NCBI GenBank assembly: GCA_000750105.3 | Contig: JPHH03000132.1 | Coordinates: forward strand, 1 to 24,697 | Reading direction: 5' to 3' | DNA: 24,697 bases | From: Tolypocladium sp. Sup5 PDA-1 | Lineage: Eukaryota; Ascomycota; Sordariomycetes; Hypocreales; Ophiocordycipitaceae | Part shown: one piece after another, positions 8,131 through 17,217 of the stretch | Position numbering within the stretch: the first letter of the stretch is position 1 | How the letters are laid out: each line of letters begins with the position of its first letter | Program-made: the position numbers and the translations under genes | Notes under the pieces: model-generated | Databases searched by the model: none | Seen by the model: only the letters and a program-made list of their open reading frames with translations | Told to the model about the DNA's origin: nothing

Positions 8131-9474
8131 TCATTCAGCAGGGCGAGCGCTTTCATTCTCGGTGAGAATGGCTTTGACTCTTTCTCTCCCCTCAAGAATC
8201 GAGTGAACCTCCTCGATCACCAAGCTGGCCTTGACACACGCGTTCTTCCCCACAAGAACGGCAACCCCGTCCCTGTACAAACATTCTGCTATCCCATTCT
8301 CTATGCTCGCATAACCCTCCCATCCGGTCAGCCTGGCAATGTGCATCACCACGACGCAGAACAGCTGCTGGCTCAGCCAGAGGTACTGCGTTTCGATATT
8401 CATCCATGACAGGACGAGCAGTCCGGCGGGAAAGTAGAACATGAAGGCGAATATGACCGCCATCGAAGCAATCTCGCGTGCCCGGTCCTGGTAGCTGAGT
8501 CTCAGGGGGTGGCCGTAGTGTCTCGTAAACTGGAACGAGGCTGTTGATGCTGGTGCTTGGGTGCTGATGAGAATGAATCCGATCTTATCCGCTTCCACCT
8601 CGAAAAATTCGACAAATGAGCACGCGCCAGGGGAAGCAGAAGCCTCCATGGGTGGTGTCTCCGTTTCTTTTTGGGCTGTTGCACGCGGAGACACAATTCC
8701 TTCACGGCGGACACATAAAAGCACCGCGAGGAGCTTGAAGACAAGGGGGAGGAGGGAATATACAATGTACCACACTGCTGGTGCGTTGCTCATATGGTCC
8801 TCGCTGAGTCCATACCAGAGGCTAGTCGCTAAAGCGATGGCAATGGAAGACAGCTCGCTGAGAAAGACTCCGACGAAGGTCCATAAAGTCAAACTTTCTT
8901 CGCTAAAGCGCCGTCGTATGTGTTTTCGTTGCTGGCCTTGTTCACCACTCAGAAAGTCCAGATGCAGCCGAAAGATGGGCCGAGTAGCTCGACGGAAAGT
9001 CGCGTTCTGTAAGGGAGCTTTGCTGTCTTTCCTTGCAGATTCCTCGTCAGATTTGAATGACGTCACCGTTCGCGGGCCTGCCGGCGTCCCGACTCTCCGA
9101 CCAACAGCTTGAATAACCCGTATCAAAAAACCATTCCTGACGGGCTTGCCTAATTTTCGATCCTTTTCGCTCGTTGCCGTGGCATGAACGTACTGGATAC
9201 CTTGGAGAACGGGAAAGGCTGCTGTGCCGAGAAAATCACCCCTGGCGCGACCTTTGTAGAGTCCGTGGTCGCGGAATTTATCCAAAGTCTGAAGCGCCGC
9301 CCGGTGAACCGGCCCACCCATGGGCCCGAAGACGGCTATGCGGACGAAGGACTCGAGATTCACGTAGTTGAAGAAGCGTTGCGGCCAGAAGAGACGTTCG
9401 AAGATGGATTCCTCAGCCACGTGGCCGAGGAAACCCAGCACGGCGCCAAGGGCAGACACGACGGCCGTTGACAT
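8131..9474 (-). CDS. Four-helix membrane protein of unknown function, divergent partner of the HET gene
   Basis: This is an uninterrupted 447-residue frame. The ATG at 9474-9472 has A at -3. The first 20 residues (MSTAVVSALGAVLGFLGHVA) form a small-residue hydrophobic helix. The next 170 are soluble and basic. Predicted membrane spans are about 196-222 (WTFVGVFLSELSSIAIALA), 233-255 (VWYIVYSLLPLVFKLLAVLL), 335-357 (IASMAVIFAFMFYFPAGLLV) and 364-382 (LWLSQQLFCVVVMHIA). An acidic loop rich in Glu, Pro and Ser lies between the second and third. The C-terminal ~65 residues are soluble, ending ENESARPAE. I do not recognise a named Pfam family. The coherent topology and lack of lesions argue for a real gene. 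It shares a 717-bp upstream region with the HET gene, so common regulation is possible. Confidence 0.8.
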   Translation of the reverse strand: MSTAVVSALGAVLGFLGHVAEESIFERLFWPQRFFNYVNLESFVRIAVFGPMGGPVHRAALQTLDKFRDHGLYKGRARGDFLGTAAFPVLQGIQYVHATATSEKDRKLGKPVRNGFLIRVIQAVGRRVGTPAGPRTVTSFKSDEESARKDSKAPLQNATFRRATRPIFRLHLDFLSGEQGQQRKHIRRRFSEESLTLWTFVGVFLSELSSIAIALATSLWYGLSEDHMSNAPAVWYIVYSLLPLVFKLLAVLLCVRREGIVSPRATAQKETETPPMEASASPGACSFVEFFEVEADKIGFILISTQAPASTASFQFTRHYGHPLRLSYQDRAREIASMAVIFAFMFYFPAGLLVLSWMNIETQYLWLSQQLFCVVVMHIARLTGWEGYASIENGIAECLYRDGVAVLVGKNACVKASLVIEEVHSILEGRERVKAILTENESARPAE

Positions 9475-10191
9475 GATTCCTTACAAGAGCCGGCCTGGTG
9501 AGCTGAGTCTAGGTGATACCCTTGGAGCCTAACAGTATTTATCTGGCGGATTTGCGAATAACTCTTGTTAGTTTGGAGGAGAGTTGTGATCATCAAGTTA
9601 CAGGAATAGCCGTGTTGGTGAACTTGAGTTCAAGGATGAAGCGGCTTACGGGCTAGGAACACGATGAGCACTTTCTGCGTGATTTGTACTCGTGCCAAAA
9701 AAGCCATTTCAAGCCCAACGGCCAGGACTGGGCCGGAAGGATGCATGGCCAGCTGGACAAGAGCCCCGCCGTCTTTCATTGGATGCAGAACACCCATTGA
9801 CACCCACCCCAGTGTGAGACACAACTACGGCAGCCTATAGGAGACCCTGTTGCAAAACCCCCGAAGTTCGGGGGCGGTCGCCTTGTAATAGTCCTGGAAG
9901 GCGGCCGGCTAGGAGGTGACTCAGAAGCTCTGAGCGGGTTCGCTGCTGGTCCGCAGTACCTGCTCTATTGATGACGAGGCGTATCAAAATGCGCAGGACG
10001 GTAGGCGCAGAACGACAAGGGGGTTTGCAACAGTGTCCCCTATCGTCCTCCGTACACGACCCGAGCCGCATCACGCCATCTCAATCCAAAACCCCCTTAC
10101 AAGGGGGCAGTTCAGATCCTTCGAAGGCCACCGGGTCTCTGCGCTGCGACAATGTTGCTGAGACTTAGCCGATCAACCAGATATTTGCACG
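9475..10191. promoter_or_regulatory. Shared divergent upstream region of the membrane-protein and HET genes
   Basis: The two start codons point away from each other across 717 bp. The half nearest the HET gene holds the hairpins and inverted repeats described separately (9847-10107). No clear TATA box was seen for either gene. A 64-residue minus frame at 9630-9824 with a hydrophobic middle has no supporting family evidence. Confidence 0.45.
9847..10107. repeat. GC-rich hairpins and an inverted repeat in the divergent promoter
   Basis: CTGTTGCAAAACCCCC (9847-9862) is the inverse of GGGGGTTTGCAACAG (10019-10033) apart from one A. Overlapping the left arm is a near-perfect palindrome, CCCCCGAA-G-TTCGGGGG (9858-9874). 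Downstream is a second, CCCCCTT-AC-AAGGGGG (10092-10107). All three share a C5/G5 core. This may be a degenerate miniature inverted-repeat element or a set of protein-binding sites; no target-site duplication was identified. Confidence 0.7.
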
Positions 10192-12516
10192 ATGGAGGGC
10201 CACTTTGTCCCACTCGGAGCTGCTTACGAGAACTTTGCTGGTGCTGTAGCAGAGAAGCGAGGCTACAGGAGAGCGCTGGCGATATGGTCTGCCATTCGGG
10301 CTGAAGTCAGCGGCAAAGGTACTCAGTCGGCATTCGTCAAGATCCTTACGAAGCCTCAGCAACAAATCCTGGCGTGTCTTCTCGAATGGTGGGATGGGGA
10401 AACTGACCCTTCCAAGGATATCGACATCTTCATCACGGCAATCATCGAACATACGAATAGTCCAAAAGGAGAAGACAAACTTGATTTGTCCCATCTTGCC
10501 CTCGCCAGCGACAGACCTTACGGATACCATGTCAAGCTCGCCCAGGCCTTTGCTTCAGAGTTTTACGACTACCCGCAAGGTCGGCCAGTGCCGATCCATG
10601 CTCGCCGGAACGAGGCTGGCTTAGTTGCGGCTTGTCAGCGCGTGGGTCATGTGACAGCTAAGACTCAATCCTCCCCAAGATCTTCCAATGCTCTATTGAA
10701 TGTGTTGAGTCCTGCGGCCGGTCTTGGTCGCTTTCCCGACGCTATGCTCGAGCCTTGTCACTGGTTGTCCGACAGCAGGAAACGCGGCCTGCCATACTAC
10801 TTGTGGGATATCAAGGCTCAGATGACAGTGGCTATCAAACACTTGCCTGAAGCCCCAGCCTATATCATAATCAGCCACACGTGGGGCCGGTGGAGGGTAC
10901 CATCAACTCAGCCAAAAGCCAAGGTAGACATCCCTGGCGTACCTTGGCCTGTCCCTCGCAACACGAGGTTTGACGTCGCAGCCTTGCCGGACATCCTGGC
11001 ATCTCGCGCCGCAGTATTCGCACCTATGAAGTTCATCTGGTTCGACCTCTTCTGCATTCCACAAGACCGCTCTGCCATCGCCATCGCCGAGATAGCCCGG
11101 CAGGCTGCTATCTTCGGCGCCGCTGAACGGGCCGTCTGCTGGCTGAACACCATCAAAGACTGGAGCGGACTCCGCGCATCTGTGCAGTGGCTCACCTTGG
11201 TCTACTACTCACACAGTCAGCGGGAAGGCGAAGTGAAGGCCAAGATCGATAGAGAAATATCAGATCTCTCAGAGGCACTCACAAAGCCAACCGGGCTCTT
11301 CGATGCTTTCACTCAGCACGCTCCAGAGAACGAAGCCGTTGCTTTCGGTGATAACCCCTGTAGCTGGTTCACCTCTTTGTGGACTTTGCAGGAAGTCTGT
11401 CTCCGACCCGATATGATCTTGTTCAACAAGAACTGGGAGCCTCTCCGCCTTTTTGATGACAACTCTGCGCTTCAGGTACCCCTTGACACGATCCTGGCGC
11501 TGCTCGAATATGTCAAGCAACACATAGGGGATGATACGATTGCACTGCATCCACCGGCCGTCACTGAGCTAATCGCCCTGGTGGAAACTACCTCTTTTGC
11601 AACAATTCTGGAATGCGACCCCTTGAGCATCCTGGTCGTCGCAGACCACCGACAGTGTAAGAGGCGCCGCGCCGAAGCCATCATGTCTGTCGTCGGCGCC
11701 ACGGACTGGTACATTGCGACACCGCAGGAACTCCACGAGCAGAACCTCATCCTGGGCAGATATCCCATCCAGTTTCTCCAAGAAGTGCGACAGAGGGAAG
11801 GCGCTAGGTTCTTTGCGTCTCTGTATGGTACCGTATGCTGCTTCTGGGACATATTTCAGGCAGAGGGGAGAGACGACCACCAGCTCGGCCAGACCCGCGT
11901 AATCCATCCATCTGAGATAGTCGTCGAGGAAGTCTCCACAAAGAATACTAATGATGAAAGTGATTGGGAAGACGAGGAAGCCGGCAAGCCCAAGGAGATG
12001 GAAGTCAACGTCCGCGTTGCCGGCACCATGCTCCCCTTTGATCCACGCCAGAGCCAGTCCAAGTCCATCGGCCGCAACGCCTCCGGGGACGGTCACTCAA
12101 CTATCGCCACTTGGACTCTTGACAATAATGGGGCCGTGCTGATGCATAAAGTGGCCATTGTAGCCTCGACCGATCCTAGACTTGACGAAGGCACGGACCA
12201 GGGGCTCACAGCACATGTGATGGGGCCATCCGAGCAGAGTCCCGCAAAGATGCAGATTCGGGAGTCGACGAATCTGCACGACTATCTACGCAATGCTCTG
12301 TTATCGTTTGAAGATCCGGCTCCCAAGCATGCCGTGCCCGTCCTCTGGCGGGACGACGGGTTTGTGCAGGGTGTTATCCTGATGGAAGTTGGCGTGCCTA
12401 AGGAAGAAGACGAACAGCAGCGCACACGCATGGGCAAGTTAGGAGACTTTTTTGTTTTGCCGGGCAATCATGCTATTGCATTTCGAGAATGGGATGTCGA
12501 TTGGGTGGTGCTATAA
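10192..12516 (+). CDS. HET (heterokaryon incompatibility) domain protein
   Basis: This is a single 774-residue frame without introns. The HET domain spans roughly residues 200-440. It opens with YYLWDIKAQMTVAIKHLP (about 201) and shows the diagnostic blocks IIISHTWGRW (about 225), FIWFDLFCIPQD (about 280), IARQAAIFGAAERAVCWLN (about 316) and FTSLWTLQEVCLRPDMILF (about 396). The 200-residue N-terminal region and the ~330-residue C-terminal region match no domain I know; the C-terminal part has an acidic stretch (NDESDWEDEEAGKPKE) near 590. HET domains are TIR-related effectors of allorecognition and programmed cell death in Pezizomycotina, usually fired by a partner sensor. There are no stops or frameshifts, so it appears functional. 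Its closest neighbour is the divergent membrane protein gene. Confidence 0.93.
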   Translation: MEGHFVPLGAAYENFAGAVAEKRGYRRALAIWSAIRAEVSGKGTQSAFVKILTKPQQQILACLLEWWDGETDPSKDIDIFITAIIEHTNSPKGEDKLDLSHLALASDRPYGYHVKLAQAFASEFYDYPQGRPVPIHARRNEAGLVAACQRVGHVTAKTQSSPRSSNALLNVLSPAAGLGRFPDAMLEPCHWLSDSRKRGLPYYLWDIKAQMTVAIKHLPEAPAYIIISHTWGRWRVPSTQPKAKVDIPGVPWPVPRNTRFDVAALPDILASRAAVFAPMKFIWFDLFCIPQDRSAIAIAEIARQAAIFGAAERAVCWLNTIKDWSGLRASVQWLTLVYYSHSQREGEVKAKIDREISDLSEALTKPTGLFDAFTQHAPENEAVAFGDNPCSWFTSLWTLQEVCLRPDMILFNKNWEPLRLFDDNSALQVPLDTILALLEYVKQHIGDDTIALHPPAVTELIALVETTSFATILECDPLSILVVADHRQCKRRRAEAIMSVVGATDWYIATPQELHEQNLILGRYPIQFLQEVRQREGARFFASLYGTVCCFWDIFQAEGRDDHQLGQTRVIHPSEIVVEEVSTKNTNDESDWEDEEAGKPKEMEVNVRVAGTMLPFDPRQSQSKSIGRNASGDGHSTIATWTLDNNGAVLMHKVAIVASTDPRLDEGTDQGLTAHVMGPSEQSPAKMQIRESTNLHDYLRNALLSFEDPAPKHAVPVLWRDDGFVQGVILMEVGVPKEEDEQQRTRMGKLGDFFVLPGNHAIAFREWDVDWVVL

Positions 12517-13775
12517 TAGTATCAGAGTTTCAGTAAATCCAATTCAGGGGTTCCTTGGCGATGTGTCAATCACAGCCGGGAGTCCGATTGTTGGGGTGTT
12601 ATGAGCCAATAGGGCCACCATCTGCTATTGTACATCCCCGTTTCCCAAGCTTTGACGTGATCTCCCAACAGCCTATGCAGTATCTACTTTCAGCTTTCGA
12701 AGGATTATCAGCATGCTTGAAGACTGATGCATGAAATGAATTAAGTCAACTGGGCCCAAAGCCTGTATTGATAGGATCATAATAACACGCACGCAGCGCA
12801 GCTGTTCACGATGCAAAGGCTGACTTGGCTTGATTGACATGATGTCCGCAATCTTCAGTGATGACCAAACACACCACAAATCCGACAACTGTAGGTTAAC
12901 ATATAGGCTTGCACTTCCAAAGGGTCAACTTGCGTGGTTGCCTAACCATGGACTCCAACTTTCTGCAATGATGTGCAGGTCGGACAGCGTACTTATTTGC
13001 ATGAACTGTACTGACGGATCGAGTGATTAGTCGGCGGGTCGGGCCGGGCGCCACAGGACGCGATTCTGTGCATCTTAACTACCTCGTCGTTGGGCAGGAC
13101 GTATTCTCAAACACGTCAGCTGTTTGTCGGATAGACCGGTTGACGAAGCAGCCCCCGGCCGCCCCGGGCAGCCACATTACATTGATGACTCGTATGTCTA
13201 TATTCAAAGACGGTGGCTAGAGGCATTCTTCCTTAGAAGAATGAAGCCTCGTTGGATTGATGATTCGAGGTTCAATAGGGGCTGTTAGGGGCTACAATTG
13301 AAGTCTGACGCCACTAACACACACACACACAGCCAACGGTGGATAGGGGCAACAGAGGGATAGGGACGGCTGCAAGGATAAAAGGAATCCCTTTTCCAGG
13401 CTCTTTGGGCAGCTAGAAGAGTCATACAGAGTCATATCAATTGATCACGCATTTAACGGGATTCGGGCCACGCTCATAGCGATACTGTTATGCGGTATCG
13501 TATCGCCAGCGTAGCCAAGCCGGCAGCATCACGCGGTTCCTGGCGGGTGTAAGCCATGGATAGCCCATTCACGATCCCCATACATGGTCGACCGCGATGC
13601 ATGAAAGCCCAGTTGTCAGCTTGGCAGTTGGCACCTTCCTGGCCTGGCAACTAGCAACCCTAGACAAGGTTCGTCGGCACTCCCCTGCCGTTGCCGTCGG
13701 CTCTTGTCCTCATTTGCGTCAGCGCTCCAGGTCCCTCCCTGCCGCCTCATCCTGCAGCTTGTTCGCGTCGCCAGT
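12517..13775. other. Gene-free stretch with small simple repeats
   Basis: No coding region is recognised over about 1.2 kb. It holds a short (AC)7 tract at 13317-13330 and an imperfect hairpin at 13220-13250 (gaggcattcttc against gaagaatgaagcctc, two unpaired bases). Confidence 0.5.
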
Positions 13776-13880
13776 GCCAGCCGACACCGAACACCAGGAG
13801 AAGGTCTGCTACATCGTCCTACTGCTCTGTCCAGCGATATCCAGCGAGCTCGCTGGACGCGCGAGAGGAACAGAAGGGCG
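13776..13880 (+). repeat. Dispersed repeat, copy 2
   Basis: This is the plus-strand copy of the element at 440-537. Bases 13781-13830 match the other copy with about five mismatches in 50. It leads straight into the left arm of the fold-back structure that starts at 13882. Confidence 0.65.
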
Positions 13881-13881
13881 T

Positions 13882-14346
13882 GAGCCGATTTTGGAGCACC
13901 CTTCCTTGGCTGCACGACATTCAAACCCTGGCACAAGCAGCGGGTCCAACCGTGTGCCTGTGATGTGGTGTGGTCGACGAGTCGATGGGGGGGATAGACA
14001 TGGACCTCTGCGATGGCTGTCTACCCCTGTGATGGTCGTCTACCCCTGTGATGGTTGCCTTACTATTATTGGCTGCGCCTATTTTGGCTGCGCCTATTTT
14101 GGCTCGAGGGCGTTGTCATGTTCCTGTTAGTCAGCAGGGCAAATGACGTCAAAAGTGGCTGCCACCAGTGCCATCACAGGGGTGACTAATCCGTATCAGG
14201 GTGTACTTTACCAGGGTGCGACTCAACAGGGCGATGAGACGATGGGTGCAAAGGGTGTGGCTGGGCCCACTGTTTCGCTCCGGGGGTTTGCGAGCAAGGG
14301 TTTGGCATGTTGTGCAGCCAAGACGTTGCTCCAAAATTGGCTCCAA
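13882..14346. repeat. Fold-back (inverted repeat) structure with internal small tandems
   Basis: The left arm begins gagccgattttggagcac and continues cttggctgcacgacattcaaaccctgg to about 13930. The minus strand from about 14346 down to 14297 reads gagccaattttggagcaacg and cttggctgcacaacatgccaaaccctt. Inside, two direct copies of gtctacccctgtgatgg (about 14019-14054) face one inverted ccatcacagggg at 14171-14182. Near the centre ggctgcgcctatttt is repeated twice in tandem (14071-14100). The two halves could pair into a long imperfect cruciform. No transposase or clear target-site duplication was found. Confidence 0.6.
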
Positions 14347-14978
14347 GCCCTCGATGTTGCTGTAACGCATGACCTTGCGGTGGTTAGACGGCGCCGGGGG
14401 AAAGCGCAGCTATCCGCAAGAGCCATTGTGGCCGCGAGCAGGAGTGTTGTGGTCCTGCAAATGGCTGTTGTTTCAAAAATTTCGTTCCCGCTGTTTGTTG
14501 AAGTTTTCTCCTGAGCCTGATGAAGGTGCCGGCAGAAAGACTGGACAGTATGTATGTGTAGTGGGGCGGTCCACAAAACGCCAGAGCGAAATGAGAACTC
14601 CGCGAGAAAGACTGGACAGGTTGCACGTGACGTGCAGGTATAGGGTGAAGGTCTGGGCTGGTTGGTGGGGAACCCCAGAGGCATTTCTAGCGCTTCGCCC
14701 CTCAGGGAACCAGTAGCCTTCACTCGTTCGTCAGGCAATCCGCGAGTGCGACTACTCCAGTCCAACCCACTGCTCCCGCAGAGCGTCATTCTGGGGTCAT
14801 CCGCGTGCTCTTCATAATTGATGAAAACTGTCTCAAGGAGCACGCCATTGGTCTCCTGCTGTTGAGTTCCAGCCGGTGGTGTTTCGGACAATCTTCAACG
14901 CTCAACACCCTGTTCCAATATCGAATCGCGTCGCGTCGCATCGCAGCTCATCATAACATCGCAACACATCGCGTCGTC
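14347..14978. other. Intergenic and 5' region of the BAH-PHD gene
   Basis: It holds a 15-base direct repeat agaaagactggacag at 14534 and 14605 (period 71). Just upstream of the BAH-PHD start it has a run of tcgc/gcgtcgc repeats (about 14924-14976). Long minus-strand frames here show no domain. Confidence 0.4.
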
Positions 14979-16233
14979 ATGAGCTCAGCATCAACGACAC
15001 GCTCGCCCATGATCTTAGACCAGAATCGCGCCGACTGTCCGTTCTCCGTAACCATGATCAATAGTCCGGGCGATACAGAACGCGACCACACGACCAAGAA
15101 ACGAAGACGTTGCGGCCCAAACGATGACAAGCCGCAGCTAGTGCAGCCATCGCCATTTGATCTGAAGGGCAAGTTCAAGGCGAATCAAACGATGGACGTG
15201 GCTTACAACGTGGAGCCGCGCAAAAAGTGGCTAGATATGTCGCGGTACAATAGCTTTATCCGTGAGTGATGTCGAGACGAGGAAAAGGGGAACGATCCTT
15301 TAAGAGCACGTGAAAATTCTGACAAAGGTGTCACAGTCAATAAAGTCAAGTACGTTAACGGGGACTTCATTTACATCGAAACAAATCGACAATTGAGCGA
15401 CAAGCAATGACGACCACCGACTCAGAGAGCCACGGCTTGCTTCAGTCTACTAATTACTGGGTGGCGAAAATACTCGAGATTAGGGCATTGGATGAGAATC
15501 ACGTCTACACACGAGTTTATTGGATGTATTCGCCAGCTGAGCTCCCTTCGAACACCCTCGACGGCAAGAAGGTAGTATCAGGCCGCCAGACGTACCACGG
15601 CCAAAATGAGCTGATAGCTTCCACTCACAGTGAGTTGATTACGCTCGGCCTCCTTCCGCTTCAGGCACGGAGTTAACTCTCCCCAGTGGATATCATCAAC
15701 GTACACAGCGTCGCCATGCACGCCGCTGTCAATCAATGGATAGAATCGGATGATGAGCAGGTGCAAGACGCTTTGTACTGGCGGCAGGCCTTTGACTGTC
15801 GAAACTTGCAGCTCTCGGCACGCCGCGGCAGCAGCCCAGAACAAGAATTGTATTGCTGAAACTGACATGTCTCATACAGTCGATCCGCCTGATATGCAAG
15901 TGCAAATCCCCCGCGAACCCAGACAAAATGCTGGTTGGGTGCACGAACCCCGACTGCGAGGAATGGCTACATTACGAGTGCCTGTTGCACGACGTGCTGA
16001 CACGGGTGTATGAGAAGCTGGGAACTGTTGCACCGCACAAGTTAGGAGAGCCACCCGTGGAGATGAAAGTTAAGGCACAGCTGCCAGCAACGCCACGCCC
16101 AACAACTCCTGAGGTCAAAGACGACAAACAATGGACACCGGCGGTAATACCAAGCGAGGCCAGAGATTCTGTCCACTCGAAGCGGAGTGATGCAATTAGA
16201 GAGATCCCCATCGGGAAGGAGATACTGTCGTGA
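14979..16233 (+). pseudogene. BAH-PHD chromatin reader (EPR-1 type), frameshifted and PHD-truncated
   Basis: Exon 1 is 14979-15261. It is followed by a 75-nt intron (15262-15336, GTGAGT...CACAG), then 15337 to about 15406 (LNKVKYVNGDFIYIETNRQL), then a frame change near 15390-15407 to WVAKILEIRALDENHVYTRV and YWMYSPAELP, ending at 15629. A 57-nt intron (15630-15686) precedes DIINVHSVAMHAAVNQW. A 62-nt intron (15818-15879) with a GC donor precedes the PHD part ICKCKSPANPDKM, CTNPDCEEWLHYECLL. The stop is at 16231-16233. Neurospora EPR-1 is a BAH-PHD reader of H3K27me3, and this architecture matches that class. The PHD has four Cys, the His and a fifth Cys, but no final Cys pair before the stop. 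The frameshift and lost zinc ligands argue for a non-functional copy; a sequencing error could explain the frameshift alone. Confidence 0.8.
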
Positions 16234-16319
16234 GCCAGCGGTGCGAGGCTAGTTGCAATTGACGTGTCAGTGCATAACAGCCCATTTCTTGCTGATCATC
16301 CCCAAGCAGAGTCTGCGCA

Positions 16320-17057
16320 ATGAACATGATACTCCGCCATGTATGCAAATTTCGGACAACGAAAGCTCTCATTACTTTTTCCACCTTCCATTTTGGGTGG
16401 GAAGTCGCCGGTGGCCGGGGCTGAGGCCATCATGCAGCGGCTACAGGAGGCGACGGAATGGGCGCGAGCGGCGATGGCATCGGCACAGGAGCGACGGGAA
16501 GAGAACGCCGATGTTCGAAGGCGGCCGTCGGACCGGTTCAAGCCTGGAGACAAAGTGTGGCTGCGACTCCGCAATGTCCGATCGAACCGACCGTCCAAGA
16601 AGCTTGACTGGCTGTCTGCCAAGTACACGGTTCTCGAGACAGTGGGATCGCAGGCATGTCGGCTAGACACGCCGCCGGGATATACAACGTCATCCACGTG
16701 TCCCTGTTACGGTTGGCGGCAGACGACCCGCTACCGTCACAGGCGTCGGACGACTACCGACCGCCGGCCATCCTTACGGACGATGGCGAGCTGTTCGAGA
16801 TAGAAGAGATCCGCGGAAAGAAGAAAGTGGGAAGGCAATGGAAGGTGCTTGTCAAGTGGGTGGGATGGGTAGAGCCGACGTGGGCACCATTGGAGTTTGT
16901 CGTGGACACGACAGCGTTGGCTCGGTATGAAGAAGTTCATGGGAAAGTAGGATCGAAGCAGCCCCCACGGAAGGCCAGGTTCATGGGAGTTAGGATCGAA
17001 GCAGTCCCTTCGGAAGGGGAGGAGGAGGGGGAGAAGGGGGGTATTGTAACGGGCTAG
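16320..17057 (+). mobile_element. Ty3/chromovirus integrase C-terminus with chromodomain (5'-truncated, frameshifted)
   Basis: The remnant begins at YANFGQ, the block downstream of the integrase catalytic core. It continues through a helix rich in Ala, Gln and Arg and the GPY/F-type module (RFKPGDKVWLRLRNVRSNRP, KKLDWLSAKYTVLETVG). A one-base shift near 16670 moves the frame to IYNVIHVSLLRLA, then the chromodomain: FEIEEIRGKKKVGRQWKVLV, KWVGWVEPTWAPLEFV. The frame ends at 17055-17057. gag, protease, reverse transcriptase, RNase H and the integrase catalytic core are absent. The chromodomain normally steers integration to marked chromatin. The element lies directly downstream of the truncated BAH-PHD gene. 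Confidence 0.88.
17011..17041 (+). promoter_or_regulatory. Polypurine tract of the chromovirus
   Basis: An almost pure purine run, including ggaaggggaggaggaggggg and agaagggggg, lies immediately before the LTR. That is where plus-strand cDNA synthesis is primed in Ty3-type elements. It overlaps the end of the coding frame (EGEEEGEKGG). Confidence 0.75.
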
Positions 17058-17217
17058 GCCCGCAGGGGTCTCGGCTCCGCTCTCAACCATGACCCACACG
17101 AGCACCTGAGCGTCGCCAGGTTCGTGTTTTTCTCTTTCCCTTCTTTTCTCTCCAGCTTTAGTATACTCGTCGCAGTCGCTCAGCTAGTTGTCAGTATACT
17201 CAGTTGAGACCGTTACA
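17045..17217 (+). repeat. 3' LTR, 173 bp, ends TGTAACGG...CCGTTACA
   Basis: The segment starts TGTAACGG (17045-17052) and ends CCGTTACA (17210-17217), perfect 8-bp inverted ends with TG...CA termini. It begins three bases after the polypurine tract. No matching 5' LTR was found upstream, as expected for a 5'-truncated copy. Confidence 0.85.

Noticed and set aside
9630..9824. 64-residue minus frame with hydrophobic stretch in the divergent promoter
   Set aside because: Too short, no family resemblance, no splice link to the membrane protein gene.
14223..14891. 222-codon minus frame
   Set aside because: It spans one arm of the fold-back and a 71-bp direct repeat; no domain or fungal gene signals.
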